Source: an uncultured Clostridia bacterium
Lineage (GTDB): Bacteria; Bacillota; Clostridia; Saccharofermentanales; Saccharofermentanaceae
Reading direction: 5' to 3'
Assembly: GCA_946403085.1 (NCBI GenBank)
Contig: CAMIYM010000003.1
Coordinates: forward strand, 62,001-126,000
DNA length: 64,000 nucleotides
Positions 1 to 10,531 of the stretch are shown here, piece by piece. Position numbers and translations under genes: made by a program. Below the pieces are notes generated by a model. That model saw nothing but the letters and a program-made list of their open reading frames with translations. It made no database searches and was not told the DNA's origin. The first letter of the stretch is position 1. Each line of letters starts with the position of its first letter.

Positions 1-735
1 GTCTTTTATGTGAATGCTGCAAGATTAGGCAAAAAGCTTGAAGAGAGAAATTGTTCTGTTGTCTTTCCTGAGATAGCTCCGGGACATGAACTTGAGATAA
101 AGGGCCTTTATAACATAAGGCTTGCGATAAAAGGTCAGGACGATATCGTAAAGAATGACTTCGCGTTCAAAGACAAAGAGAAGATATTCATCCTTACAGG
201 TCCTAACCGCGGCGGCAAGACTATACTCGAGCAGGGCCTTGGTCTGATATCGGTAATGGCATCCCTCGGAATGTTCGTAACTGCTGATTCTTTCAAAGGA
301 CTTCCTTTTAAGAGTGTCCTTACTCACTTTCCGATAGACGAGAATCTTACAATCAATTACGGCCGTCTCGGAGAAGAAGCGGTGAGGATAAAAGAGATAG
401 TAAAGCAGGCTGATGCCGATTCCTTGTTGTTGTTTAACGAGACATTCTCCACTACGTCCGCTGCGGATGCGCTCTATCTTTGCAAGGATCTTATCCACAT
501 ACTTAAAGACAAAGGTTCATGTGTCATCTTCAACACTCATATCCATGAACTTGCATCCTGCATTCCGGAGATGAACGGATGGGAAGGCTCAAGCAGGATC
601 GTAAGCATAGTAATGGAGATCAAAGATAACAGGAACACTTTCAAGATCAAACGAAGCGAACCCGATACCAGTTCATATGCGAAAAACATAGCTGAGAAAT
701 ACGGGATTACTTATGATCAGATGAAAGAGATATAA
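1..735 (+). CDS. MutS-family ATPase domain protein, 5' truncated by window edge
   Basis: Walker A TGPNRGGKT and MutS domain V-like sequence; frame open to the window start. Confidence 0.85.
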   Translation, partial: VFYVNAARLGKKLEERNCSVVFPEIAPGHELEIKGLYNIRLAIKGQDDIVKNDFAFKDKEKIFILTGPNRGGKTILEQGLGLISVMASLGMFVTADSFKGLPFKSVLTHFPIDENLTINYGRLGEEAVRIKEIVKQADADSLLLFNETFSTTSAADALYLCKDLIHILKDKGSCVIFNTHIHELASCIPEMNGWEGSSRIVSIVMEIKDNRNTFKIKRSEPDTSSYAKNIAEKYGITYDQMKEI

Positions 736-749
736 AAGCGTTGCATTCA

Positions 750-780
750 AAAGGGCCGTCTCTTAATTGAGACAGCCCTA
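750..780 (-). terminator. Rho-independent terminator, probably for mscL (minus strand)
   Basis: Inverted repeat AGGGCcGTCTC..GAGACaGCCCT; followed by T-run on the minus strand. Confidence 0.6.
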
Positions 781-807
781 TGTTAATTCTGAATTATTAT
801 CAGCTGA

Positions 808-1254
808 TTACTTGCCGTTCTGTGCCTTAAGGAGATCCTTGATCTCTGTAAGGAGCTTAACTTCATCAGAAGGCTCGGGTGCAGGAGCAGGTGCTTCTTC
901 CTTCTTGCCCTTCTTGATCTTGCCGACACCGTTCTTAAGAGCATTGATTCCCTTGAGCATAGCGAAAAGAATGATTGCCATGATAAGGAAGTTGATGATA
1001 GCTGTGATGAAAGCACCATAGTTAAGTGAAAGAGCTGCGATCTGTTCAGGATCAAGACCTGTGTAGTCTACCCAGGGAAGTCTGATAGCACCGGCGATCT
1101 CAGCACCGCCGATAGAAGCGATCAAAGGATTGATAAAGTTGTCTGTGAAGGATGTAACGATATCCTTGAAAGCTGCACCGATGATAACACCGATAGCCAT
1201 GTCAACTACGCTGCCCTTGAGCGCGAATTCCTTGAATTCCTTAATTAAACCCAT
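808..1254 (-). CDS. mscL: Large-conductance mechanosensitive channel MscL
   Basis: MGLIKEFKEFALKGSVVDMAIGVIIGAAFKDIVTSFTDNFINPLI typical MscL N-terminus. Confidence 0.97.
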   Translation of the reverse strand: MGLIKEFKEFALKGSVVDMAIGVIIGAAFKDIVTSFTDNFINPLIASIGGAEIAGAIRLPWVDYTGLDPEQIAALSLNYGAFITAIINFLIMAIILFAMLKGINALKNGVGKIKKGKKEEAPAPAPEPSDEVKLLTEIKDLLKAQNGK

Positions 1255-1281
1255 GTAAATGTTCCTCCTGGTTTATTATTT

Positions 1282-1310
1282 AAAAACCCGGACCTGCAAC
1301 AGATCCGGGT
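1282..1310 (-). terminator. Rho-independent terminator of the 1332-1739 gene
   Basis: ACCCGGA..TCCGGGT hairpin with T-run on minus strand. Confidence 0.6.
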
Positions 1311-1331
1311 AGTTTTACGGATTAGTTCAAA

Positions 1332-1739
1332 TCAAGCGAATTTTCTTGCTTCTTCAGGAAGGCTATCGATCTCGCCGCTATAAAGGATAGTAGCCACTAC
1401 AGGTGTATCCTTCAGGAATGCATCGAGCTTCATAAGGAATTCGCCGAGGCCTGCGGGATCATAGTTGTTAGCAACTTTGCAGATTGCATCTACATAGATA
1501 TGTGTTAAGTCGTAATCTTTGGAGCAGATGCCGCAGATGAATGCGAGAACCTGGTCAAAACCTTCGATAGGGTATTCCTTCATATTTACAAGACGGACAG
1601 TGGGTTTAAGAAGCTGGTCTAATCTGTTTCCTCTCTCAAGGCATACGACGTTGCTGTCAGAAGCTGCAACTGCGTTAATGTCATCGACGAGCTTAGCTGT
1701 CTTGCCCGTGCCCTTAGGTCCTGCAATAAGTTTAATCAT
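1332..1739 (-). CDS. Small P-loop ATPase-like protein of unknown function
   Basis: GPKGTGKT Walker A at N-terminus. Confidence 0.6.
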   Translation of the reverse strand: MIKLIAGPKGTGKTAKLVDDINAVAASDSNVVCLERGNRLDQLLKPTVRLVNMKEYPIEGFDQVLAFICGICSKDYDLTHIYVDAICKVANNYDPAGLGEFLMKLDAFLKDTPVVATILYSGEIDSLPEEARKFA

Positions 1740-1853
1740 AGAATGTCTCCTTTGGGGATCATATTTCCATTGGATATCTGGATAGACTTATTTTACTGTA
1801 ATTGGCACCCAAAATGAATATAAAAGTGTAAAAAATTAGGAACATTTTTCGGT

Positions 1854-1882
1854 TTGCACTATTTATATAAATATGATAAAAT
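1854..1882 (+). promoter_or_regulatory. Candidate sigma-A promoter of the rimP-nusA-infB operon
   Basis: TTGCAC - 17 nt - TAAAAT. Confidence 0.5.
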
Positions 1883-1910
1883 TACCGAGTTCATAAAAGA
1901 GTTTTTATCG

Positions 1911-1941
1911 AACGGACAGCCGGATGGCGTGTCCGTTTTTT
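1911..1941 (+). terminator. Intrinsic terminator in the rimP 5' leader (putative attenuator)
   Basis: AACGGACA-gccggatggcg-TGTCCGTT followed by TTTTT, 20 nt before rimP start. Confidence 0.7.
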
Positions 1942-1960
1942 GTTGTAGAAGGAGATTGTT

Positions 1961-2425
1961 TTGGCTAAGAGATCAAAAGTAGCACAGGAAGCGTTTGAAC
2001 TTGCTGAGCCTGTTGTAACAGAGCTCGGATTCGATCTGGTCGACTGTTCTTACGTCAAGGAATCGCGCGGAATGGTTTTGACGCTTTATATCGACAAGCG
2101 CGGAGGCATCGGCATCGATGACTGTGAGACGGTAAGCCGTGCGGTTGATCCGGTAATCGATGCGGCAGGTTCTATCGATCCTGACTTTTTCGAAGTATCT
2201 TCTCCCGGTCTTACAAGACCGCTCGAGACAGATAAGGACTATAACAGATATGCCGGCGAGAAGGCTGACATATCACTTTATAAGCCAATGGAAGGCAAGA
2301 AGAGCTTTACTGCGGTGATCAAAGGTGCAGAAGGCGACAAGGCAACATTCGTATTTGATAACGGCGATGAGTTAACTCTCGGATTCGAGGATATAGCAAA
2401 GGCCGTTCGTCATATAGATTTCTAA
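1961..2425 (+). CDS. rimP: Ribosome maturation factor RimP
   Basis: RimP-like sequence VDCSYVKESRGMVLTLYIDKRGGIGIDDCETVSR; upstream of nusA; TTG start. Confidence 0.93.
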   Translation: MAKRSKVAQEAFELAEPVVTELGFDLVDCSYVKESRGMVLTLYIDKRGGIGIDDCETVSRAVDPVIDAAGSIDPDFFEVSSPGLTRPLETDKDYNRYAGEKADISLYKPMEGKKSFTAVIKGAEGDKATFVFDNGDELTLGFEDIAKAVRHIDF

Positions 2426-2453
2426 AGTTTATTAATGTTAGGAGGAAATAAAA

Positions 2454-3626
2454 ATGCCCAGAAAGAAGAATGAAGAGGAACCCAAGGATACAATAGTAAG
2501 TCTTGTTAAGCTCCTCGCAGAAGAAAGAGACATCAATGAGGAAGAGGTTTTCCAGGCTATTGAGAGCGGTCTTGTCGCAGCTTACAGACGTGAGTTCGGC
2601 GGCAACAAGCAGGATATCAAGTCTGTCAATGCCGAGATCGACAGAGAGACAGGCGAGATCTATGTTTATAAGCTCGCAGAAGTAGTTGATGATGTTATCG
2701 ATGAGGCTAACGAGATTTCCATCGAAGCAGCTAAGGAATTAGGTTATGAAGACGTTGAGATCGGAGATGAGATCGAGATCGGTATCGACGTTGAAGATCT
2801 GGGCCGTCTTGCTGCAAGCGCTGCAAAGAACGCTATCAACCAGAAGTTAAGAGATGCAGAGAGCCTTAAGATCGAAAAGGAGTTCTCCGGTAAGATCGGT
2901 GAGATCACATCAGGAACTATCGTTCGTAAGGATGCTAGAAACGTTTACGTTAATATCGGCCGTGCTGAAGCTATCGTTAAGCATGACGGTCAGATCAGAA
3001 ATAACAGAAATGAGCACTACGATCAGGACAGGATCATGAAGTTCCTCGTCATGGGCGTTGAGGAAGCTAACGGCAGACCTTCAGTTGTTCTTTCAAGAAC
3101 AGATGCAAGACTCGTTACAAAGCTTTTCGAGCTCGAGGTTCCTGAGATCAAGGCAGGCGATGTAATCATCAGATCTGTTGCAAGAGAAGCAGGCTCCAGA
3201 ACAAAGGTTGCTGTTTACTCTAAAGATCCCGATATCGATGCAAAGGGTTCATGCGTTGGTCAGAGAGGACAGAGAGTTCAGCAGATCATGAATGAGCTTG
3301 CTGAAGAAAAGATCGACATCGTTGACTGGAAGGAAGATCCCGCACTCTTTATCAGCGAAGCTTTGCAGCCTGCAAAGGTCTCAAGAGTTGATACAGAGAT
3401 CACAACAAATGAGAATGGTGAAGTAGAGAGATATGCAAAGGTAATCGTACCTGATCAGCAGTTCTCACTCGCTATCGGTAAGAGCGGTCAGAATGTACGT
3501 CTTGCTGCAAGACTTACAGGATTTAAGATCGACATCAAGAAAGAGTCTGATGAGAGCGTAGAAGCTTCCAAGGCACTTATCGATGACTTTACAGTCGTTG
3601 ATGATGAAGCAGGTAAGAACGAGTAA
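2454..3626 (+). CDS. nusA: Transcription termination/antitermination factor NusA
   Basis: NusA N-terminal, S1 and KH domain sequence (GSCVGQRGQRVQQIMNELAEEKIDIV). Confidence 0.98.
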   Translation: MPRKKNEEEPKDTIVSLVKLLAEERDINEEEVFQAIESGLVAAYRREFGGNKQDIKSVNAEIDRETGEIYVYKLAEVVDDVIDEANEISIEAAKELGYEDVEIGDEIEIGIDVEDLGRLAASAAKNAINQKLRDAESLKIEKEFSGKIGEITSGTIVRKDARNVYVNIGRAEAIVKHDGQIRNNRNEHYDQDRIMKFLVMGVEEANGRPSVVLSRTDARLVTKLFELEVPEIKAGDVIIRSVAREAGSRTKVAVYSKDPDIDAKGSCVGQRGQRVQQIMNELAEEKIDIVDWKEDPALFISEALQPAKVSRVDTEITTNENGEVERYAKVIVPDQQFSLAIGKSGQNVRLAARLTGFKIDIKKESDESVEASKALIDDFTVVDDEAGKNE

Positions 3627-3646
3627 TAAGCAGAGCGATTAGAAGT

Positions 3647-3925
3647 ATGAAGAAAAAGCCGCAAAGAAGTTGTGTATCCTGCAGGACAGTAAGAGACAAA
3701 AGTGAACTCTTGCGTGTGGTCGTGACACCGGAAGGTGAAGTCGCATTCGATCCTACGGGAAAGCTTTCAGGAAGAGGTGCATACCTCTGCCGCAATGAAG
3801 CATGCATAACAGCGGAGCTTAAGAAAGCGGCAAAGCTTTCGAAGGGACTTAAGAAGCCTTTGACCGATGAAGAGATCAGAGAGCTTGCAAAATCACTTTT
3901 AGGGAGCATTGCAGAAGATAAATGA
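3647..3925 (+). CDS. rnpM: YlxR family protein (RNase P modulator RnpM)
   Basis: MKKKPQRSCVSCRTVRDKSELLRVV; operon position between nusA and infB. Confidence 0.93.
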   Translation: MKKKPQRSCVSCRTVRDKSELLRVVVTPEGEVAFDPTGKLSGRGAYLCRNEACITAELKKAAKLSKGLKKPLTDEEIRELAKSLLGSIAEDK

Positions 3926-4254
3926 CAGATAAGGAAAGAGTGTTTGGAATGATCGGGCTCGCGTCCCGAGCAGGAAAGATAGCGTCAGGAAGTGATGCGG
4001 TAACCGGACAGATACGTTCCGGCAACGTAAAGCTCCTGATCATTACCAAAGACATTTCAAGCAATTCTTTGGACAAGATCTTAAGGAACATAACGGGAAA
4101 AGATGAGATCCCCTGTTACAGTTTCGGAAGTTCGGAAGAACTGGGTGACGCATTAGGCAAGCCCGCCAGAACAGTTGCGGCAATTACTGATAAAAGCTTT
4201 GCGGATGGTATATCCGCCATACTCGATAAGATCAACGAGGAGGAAGATATTTGA
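3922..4254 (+). CDS. YlxQ-like L7Ae family ribosomal protein
   Basis: [16 protein letters not shown]; operon position. Confidence 0.9.
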   Translation: MTDKERVFGMIGLASRAGKIASGSDAVTGQIRSGNVKLLIITKDISSNSLDKILRNITGKDEIPCYSFGSSEELGDALGKPARTVAAITDKSFADGISAILDKINEEEDI

Positions 4255-7097
4255 TGAGTGAAGATAATGAAAATAAGAAGAGTGGTCTGACCGTCGGAGG
4301 CGTATCCGGCAGCAAGAAGATGAGACTCGGAAGAGTTCATAAGAAGAAGGCCGAAGATACACCCGAGGCAGCACCCGTTGCTGAGGTAAAGCCTGATGCA
4401 GCAGTTGTTGAGGCAGCACCTGCTCCCTTACAGGAAGCAGAAGCAAAGCCTGCAAAGAAGGCGCCTGCAAAGAAGGCTGCAGCTGAAGAAAAGCCGGCAG
4501 AAGAGAAGAAGCCTGCTAAGAAGACTGCTGCAAAGAAGGCTGAAGCTGAAGAAAAGGCAGAGGCTCCTGCCAAGAAGACAACTAAGAAGGCAGCAGAAAA
4601 GAAAGAGCCTGAAGCTAAGGCTGAAGAGGCAGGAACAGAAGAAAAGAAGCCTGCCAAGAAGACTGCTGCAAAGACAACAAAGACAGCAGCTCCCAAGGCT
4701 GAAAAGAAGGAAGAAGCTCCTGCAGTTGAGGAGAAGAAGCCTGAAGTAAAGGTCGAGGAAAAGCCTGTTGCTGAAGAGAAGAAGCCTGAAGTAAAGGCTG
4801 AGGAAAAGCCCGTTGCCGAAGAGAAGAAGCCTGAGGTCAAGCCTGAGGCTCCTGCAAAGCCGAGACTTTCATCTGCTGTTATCTCACTTCCTGATGTTCC
4901 CGCAAGAGGCGAGACGATCAGAAGTTCTACGGTTATCACTTATTCCGGCAGGGATAAGAAGAGCCCGATGAGATCAGGCGGCCAGGGCGGCTACAACAAT
5001 AACAGAGGCGGCGGCTTCCAGAAGCAGGGCGGCGGCTTTGATAAGGATAAGGATGATGATAATTCACGTCCGCAGTTCAAGAGAGCACCCAAGCCGAGAG
5101 CAGAGGCTCCAATCGAAGATGCAAAGAAGAGCAGATCTTCTTATGCAGAGAAGAGTGCTTTCGATAAGAAGCACAACAACGCTGACAGAAGAGACGGCGA
5201 AAAGAATGCGAACATTGATAAGAGAAAGCAGTCAAGAACATCACAGTTCACAGGACGTGTTAACAGTGACGGTGACTACGATGATTTCTCATTCAGAAAG
5301 AAGAAAAAGAAGCAGTTTGAGCAGCAGGCTGTTGTGGAGCAGGTAATCACAGAGATCAAGATCCCTGCTTTCATTACAGTTAAGGAATTTGCTGAAGGTA
5401 TCGGCAAGAAGAGCTCTGACATCATCATGGCTCTCATGAAGCTCGGTGTAATGGCTACTATCAACCAGGAACTCGACTTCGATACAGCCTGCCTTGTTGC
5501 AGACAGCTTCGGAATCAATGCGGAACTCCTTGAGGAGAAGACAGAAGAGGATATCCTTTTCGAGGCAGATGTTGATAATCCTGAGAACCTCGAACCCAGA
5601 CCTCCTGTCGTAGTTGTTATGGGTCACGTTGACCACGGTAAGACATCACTCCTTGATAAGATCCGTTCAGCAAACGTTACAGAAGGCGAGGCCGGCGGTA
5701 TCACACAGAAGATCGGTGCTTACACAGTACGTCTTAAGGGCCGCCAGATCACATTCCTCGATACACCTGGTCACGAAGCGTTCACCACGATGAGAGCAAG
5801 AGGTGCACAGTTCACCGATATCGCTATCCTCGTTGTAGCTGCTGACGACGGTGTAATGCCTCAGACGATCGAAGCTATCAACCACGCTAAGGCTGCTAAT
5901 ACAGAGATCATCGTTGCTATCAACAAGATCGATAAGCCGGGCGCAAATCCTGACAGAGTTAAGCAGGAACTCACACAGTACGGCCTCGTATGTGAAGAGT
6001 GGGGCGGCCAGACCATCATGGTACCTATCTCCGCTAAGCAGGGTACAGGTATTGATGACCTTCTCGAAAACGTATTGCTCACAGCAGACGTTATGGAGCT
6101 CAAGGCTGATCCGAAGAGCCAGGCAAAGGGCGCTGTTATCGAGGCTAAGCTCGATAAGAACAGAGGTCCTGTTGCATCCGTACTTATCCAGCGCGGTACA
6201 TTAAGACAGGGCGATACAGTCGTATGCGGTCCTATCCTTGGTAACGTAAGAGCTATGTACGATGATAAGGGCGCTCCTATCAAGAAGGCAGGTCCTTCAA
6301 TCCCTGTCGAGATCTTAGGTCTTCCTGAAGTACCTCAGGCAGGTGAGATCCTCTATGCCGTATCTGACGATAAGACAGCAAGACAGCTTGTTGAAAAGCG
6401 TAAGATCAAGCAGAGAGAAGAGCAGCTCCACAGATCATCCAAGATGAGCCTTGATACGCTCGCAGCACAGATGGCAGCAGGTGATGTTAAGGATCTCAAT
6501 ATCATCATCAAGGCAGACGTTCAGGGTTCTGTCGAAGCCGTTCAGCAGTCTTTGGAGAAGCTCTCCAACGACGAAGTTAAGATCAAGGTCATCCACGGTG
6601 CAGTCGGTGCCATCAATGAATCCGATATCGTTCTTGCTGATGTATCCAATGCGATCATCATCGGCTTCAACGTAAGACCTTCACAGATGATCGTTGATAA
6701 GGCAAAAGAGACAGGCGTAGACATCAGACTCTACAGCGTCATCTATAATGCTATCGAAGATGTTGAGAACGCTATGAAGGGTATGCTTGCACCTAAGATC
6801 GAGGAAGTCGTCTGGGGTCATGCAGAAGTCAGACAGCTCTTCAAGGTCAGCGGTATCGGTACTATCGGCGGATGCTATGTTACTGACGGTAAGATCCAGA
6901 GAGCATCCAATGTCAGAGTCATCAGAGATGATGTTGTTATCTATACCGGTGTGTTGGGTTCCCTGCAGCATGAGAAGGATTCCGTTAAGGAAGTAGTTTC
7001 AGGACATGAATGCGGTCTTACAGTCGAGAAGTATAACGACATAAAGATCGGCGACGTTATCGAAGCATTCGGCAACGTCGAAGTTAAGAGGGACTGA
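4251..7097 (+). CDS. infB: Translation initiation factor IF-2
   Basis: [23 protein letters not shown]-domain; Lys/Ala/Glu/Pro low-complexity N-terminus. Confidence 0.99.
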   Translation: MMSEDNENKKSGLTVGGVSGSKKMRLGRVHKKKAEDTPEAAPVAEVKPDAAVVEAAPAPLQEAEAKPAKKAPAKKAAAEEKPAEEKKPAKKTAAKKAEAEEKAEAPAKKTTKKAAEKKEPEAKAEEAGTEEKKPAKKTAAKTTKTAAPKAEKKEEAPAVEEKKPEVKVEEKPVAEEKKPEVKAEEKPVAEEKKPEVKPEAPAKPRLSSAVISLPDVPARGETIRSSTVITYSGRDKKSPMRSGGQGGYNNNRGGGFQKQGGGFDKDKDDDNSRPQFKRAPKPRAEAPIEDAKKSRSSYAEKSAFDKKHNNADRRDGEKNANIDKRKQSRTSQFTGRVNSDGDYDDFSFRKKKKKQFEQQAVVEQVITEIKIPAFITVKEFAEGIGKKSSDIIMALMKLGVMATINQELDFDTACLVADSFGINAELLEEKTEEDILFEADVDNPENLEPRPPVVVVMGHVDHGKTSLLDKIRSANVTEGEAGGITQKIGAYTVRLKGRQITFLDTPGHEAFTTMRARGAQFTDIAILVVAADDGVMPQTIEAINHAKAANTEIIVAINKIDKPGANPDRVKQELTQYGLVCEEWGGQTIMVPISAKQGTGIDDLLENVLLTADVMELKADPKSQAKGAVIEAKLDKNRGPVASVLIQRGTLRQGDTVVCGPILGNVRAMYDDKGAPIKKAGPSIPVEILGLPEVPQAGEILYAVSDDKTARQLVEKRKIKQREEQLHRSSKMSLDTLAAQMAAGDVKDLNIIIKADVQGSVEAVQQSLEKLSNDEVKIKVIHGAVGAINESDIVLADVSNAIIIGFNVRPSQMIVDKAKETGVDIRLYSVIYNAIEDVENAMKGMLAPKIEEVVWGHAEVRQLFKVSGIGTIGGCYVTDGKIQRASNVRVIRDDVVIYTGVLGSLQHEKDSVKEVVSGHECGLTVEKYNDIKIGDVIEAFGNVEVKRD

Positions 7098-7098
7098 T

Positions 7099-7500
7099 AT
7101 GAAAAACAGAAGACCTGAGATAGTTGGAGATGAGATCCAGAAGATCATCTCCACGATTATCTCAACAAAGTTAAAGGATCCTAGAGTTCCTTTGCTGACA
7201 TCTGTTACGTCCGTTAAGATGAGCCGTGACTTATCTCACGCTACTGTGTTTATCTCTGTTTACGGAGATGACAAGACACAGAAGGAAGCTATGGAAGCGA
7301 TAGAGCACGCCAAGGGCTTTATCCGCTATGAGACAGTACAGGAGATCAACTTAAGAGTTGCTCCTGAACTGAGCTTCAAGCTCGACAAGACTCTTGACGA
7401 AGCACTCAGAATGGAAGCTCTGATCGATAAGACGATCAAGGAAGATGAAGCTAGAAGGATTGCCAGAGAAGAGAGAAACTCAAATGAGGGAACGCTATAA
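7099..7500 (+). CDS. rbfA: 30S ribosome-binding factor RbfA
   Basis: RbfA signature (LKDPRVPLLTSVTSVKMSRDLSHATVFISV). Confidence 0.96.
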   Translation: MKNRRPEIVGDEIQKIISTIISTKLKDPRVPLLTSVTSVKMSRDLSHATVFISVYGDDKTQKEAMEAIEHAKGFIRYETVQEINLRVAPELSFKLDKTLDEALRMEALIDKTIKEDEARRIAREERNSNEGTL

Positions 7501-8551
7501 AGAAGGCAGTTTAAGAAGTGCTAAGAATTTACTGAGTATTATCGAAAAGACCAAGACGAACGATGAGGCCGTCCTGGTCTTCCTTCACAGGAGTGTTGAC
7601 GGAGACTGCATAGGATCAGCATCCGGAATCTGCAGTATCTTAAGATCTTTCGGTGTTGATGCATATGTTGCCATCCCGGAACAGCTCCCTGAGAACATGA
7701 AGTTTTTGGGTATCGAAGACCTGTTCTTCCATCCTGACGGAGACAATCATCTTGCTGAAGAGTTCACCACTTCAGGTACTCTTGCAGGCAAGAAGATCGG
7801 TGCTGCAGTAAGCTGCGATATCTCCGATTCATCAAGAATGGGATCATGCGGAGTCATTTTCGATTCTGTCGAGCCAAAGATAATCATCGATCACCATGCT
7901 TCAGTTACAGCAAGGTCCGATAATCTCTGGATCGATCCTGATGCATCATCAGCATCTGAGATGGTCTTCTATGTTGCCCAGCAGATAACTGAGCTCACAG
8001 GCAAAGCGATGAAAGACATCCTTAAGCCTAATGCCGCAAAGGCAGTGCTTTCAGGAATCGTTACTGATACAGGCAGATTCACATTCAAGAACACACGTCC
8101 GGAGACGCTTGAGGCTGCCGGCCTTCTGATCGAATTAGGCGGTGACATATCTGAAGTATGCTATAACCTTTTCGACCGCAAGACAAAGCAGAAATTCCTG
8201 CTGTCAGCTGAAGCAAGATCCGAGACACAGTTCTATTACGATGATAAGTTCGCGATGACAGTTGTGCCTTACGATCTTTTCAAGCGCTTTAATGCAGGAC
8301 CAGACGGAGTAGATGATGTCGTATCCGCAATGCGTGATATCGACGGAGTCGAACTTGCGATTGTCTTAAGAGAGCTCGAAACCGGTGAGATCAGAGGCAA
8401 TGTCAGATCACAGGAATACTTCGATTGTTCCAAATTCGCCGAAGGCTTTGGCGGCGGCGGACATGTTAGGGCAGCCGGATTTACTGTAAAGAACGGCAAC
8501 ATCTACGAGATCGCCGGAGAGATAGTAAAAAGGGTTCGGGACATTATATGA
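7484..8551 (+). CDS. DHH/DHHA1 family phosphoesterase (NrnA-like oligoribonuclease)
   Basis: IIIDHHASV DHH motif, GGGGHVRAAGF DHHA1 motif; start at 7484 preferred over 7445. Confidence 0.92.
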   Translation: MRERYKEGSLRSAKNLLSIIEKTKTNDEAVLVFLHRSVDGDCIGSASGICSILRSFGVDAYVAIPEQLPENMKFLGIEDLFFHPDGDNHLAEEFTTSGTLAGKKIGAAVSCDISDSSRMGSCGVIFDSVEPKIIIDHHASVTARSDNLWIDPDASSASEMVFYVAQQITELTGKAMKDILKPNAAKAVLSGIVTDTGRFTFKNTRPETLEAAGLLIELGGDISEVCYNLFDRKTKQKFLLSAEARSETQFYYDDKFAMTVVPYDLFKRFNAGPDGVDDVVSAMRDIDGVELAIVLRELETGEIRGNVRSQEYFDCSKFAEGFGGGGHVRAAGFTVKNGNIYEIAGEIVKRVRDII

Positions 8552-9489
8552 TCAATGACGGATTCATCCTTGTAGATAAACCTGAAGGATGGACTTCCTT
8601 TAAGACCGACCGTTTCGTCGGCAGTCTTCTCGGTACAAGAAAAGTAGGACACCTGGGAACGTTGGATCCTTTTGCCACAGGCCTTTTGCCGGTATTTGTC
8701 GGCAAGGGGCTTAAGTTCCTGAGGTTTTGCGAAGGCTTTGATAAAGGCTATTCCTGCAAGTGCATTTTCGGTGCTCAGACAGATACGATGGATAAGACGG
8801 GTGAATTCATATCTGAGAATTATCCGTCTTCTTCAGAACTGTCTGAACTTGCGAAAACAGGTTATGGAAAGATACATGAAGCCTTTGCCAAGGTGAAGGC
8901 AACAAAAGAGCAGCTCCCGCCAGCTTTTTCGGCGAAGAAGATAGACGGCGTAAAAGCATATGAGCTTGCAAGAAAGGGTGAGATGCCTGATCTTAAGCCT
9001 GCTCCTGTCACCATTTATTCACTTGATATCACAGGTATTGAAGCGCGCAGCAAAGGACTTGCTGTCGATTTTGACTGCCTGTGTTCAAAAGGAACATACA
9101 TAAGGACGATCTGCTCCGATCTCGGAGCGGTTACAGGTTATGGAGCTTATGCCGAGTCCTTGAGAAGGACCATAAACGGACAGTTCAGCGTAAAGGATGC
9201 GTATACGCCTGAAAAGCTTCAGAAGATGGCGGAAGAAGGCGACTTTTCATTCGTGAGAGATGCATCCGAGACAATAACGTTCCTGCCTGAGATCAAGCTC
9301 GATCCGAAGCAGACACAGGATATCAAGTTCGGAAGAAAGATCGCATTTCCGTTTGAAGTTGCACTTGAAGGTGATGAGCGCATATATTACAGAGCCACAA
9401 GTGAAGGAAAACTCATTGCCGTGGTGTTCCCGGCTGTTGAGAACGGGATTCTGACTATGAGGATCGAGAGGCTTTACGCACATGATTAA
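8548..9489 (+). CDS. truB: tRNA pseudouridine(55) synthase TruB
   Basis: GFILVDKPEGWTS, GHLGTLDPFATGLLPV. Confidence 0.97.
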   Translation: MINDGFILVDKPEGWTSFKTDRFVGSLLGTRKVGHLGTLDPFATGLLPVFVGKGLKFLRFCEGFDKGYSCKCIFGAQTDTMDKTGEFISENYPSSSELSELAKTGYGKIHEAFAKVKATKEQLPPAFSAKKIDGVKAYELARKGEMPDLKPAPVTIYSLDITGIEARSKGLAVDFDCLCSKGTYIRTICSDLGAVTGYGAYAESLRRTINGQFSVKDAYTPEKLQKMAEEGDFSFVRDASETITFLPEIKLDPKQTQDIKFGRKIAFPFEVALEGDERIYYRATSEGKLIAVVFPAVENGILTMRIERLYAHD

Positions 9490-10420
9490 AGTCTGCAGTA
9501 CATATACGCTTAATGATCTTCCGTTAGGAACCAGGGGCAGAGTGATCGCGCTTGGCATGTTCGACGGCATTCATCAGGGACATCTGGACATTATAAAGAA
9601 GACTGTCATGACCGCTGAAAGAGACGGCCTGACATCGACTGTGCAGACATTCAAGAATCTTTTCAAATCAGATTCCAAACCCTTATATACATCCGAAGAA
9701 AGACTGAACCTTATAGGTGAGACGGGCGCAGATGAACTTCTCGTGCTTGATTTCGACAAGGTAAAAGATATGGAGCCGGAAGAGTATCTTACAGGCATCC
9801 TTCTTAACCGTTGCATTGCGGATACCTTGATAATGGGTGAGGATTACAGGTTCGGCAAGGATGCCAAAGGCGACGTTAATATGATAAAAGAGTTCGCCAG
9901 GGCAAATGATATACGCGTTATCGTCGTAAAAGACCGTCTCCTTGACGGAACAGATAAGAAGATATCCACGACATGGCTCCGTGATGCACTCGGGCAGGGT
10001 GATGCTGATCTTGCAAGAGATCTGTGCGGCGGAAGGGATTACTCTTATTCCGGCCATTGCGTCCAGGGAAAACAGCTCGGAAGGACGATGGGTTTCCCCA
10101 CTGCAAATATCGTTGTTCCTGAAGATAAATTCGTTGTAAGAAGAGGCGTATATGTATCACGCATCCGCTTAGGCCAGAGAACGCTTTACGGTGTTACTAA
10201 TATCGGCAGAAGACCGACTCTGGAAGATGCCGTTAACGATGTTGTGGAGACTTTTATTTTCGACTTTGATGAAGATATCTACGGTGCAAGCCTCACGGTC
10301 GAACTTCTTCATTTCCTAAGACCTGAGACCAAGATGACATCAAAAGATGATCTGATCTCTGCGGTGGAACTTAATAAAGCACAGGCTATAGATTACCTGA
10401 AAGACAGAGGTTTCTGCTGA
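9482..10420 (+). CDS. ribF: Bifunctional riboflavin kinase/FAD synthetase RibF
   Basis: GMFDGIHQGHLDII; GRTMGFPTANI. Confidence 0.96.
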   Translation: MIKVCSTYTLNDLPLGTRGRVIALGMFDGIHQGHLDIIKKTVMTAERDGLTSTVQTFKNLFKSDSKPLYTSEERLNLIGETGADELLVLDFDKVKDMEPEEYLTGILLNRCIADTLIMGEDYRFGKDAKGDVNMIKEFARANDIRVIVVKDRLLDGTDKKISTTWLRDALGQGDADLARDLCGGRDYSYSGHCVQGKQLGRTMGFPTANIVVPEDKFVVRRGVYVSRIRLGQRTLYGVTNIGRRPTLEDAVNDVVETFIFDFDEDIYGASLTVELLHFLRPETKMTSKDDLISAVELNKAQAIDYLKDRGFC

Positions 10421-10531
10421 AAATACCACAGAAGCACCGCGAAAACGAACCATAAAGGATATATATTCTGATTTGTGGTAATATATCAAAGATTTATCTG
10501 ACCCCGGAAGGGGCAGGGAGGATAAGGAAGC

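Noticed and set aside
4337-4939. 200-aa minus-strand ORF rich in Ser/Ala/Phe
   Set aside because: Antisense mirror of the infB Lys/Ala/Glu low-complexity region
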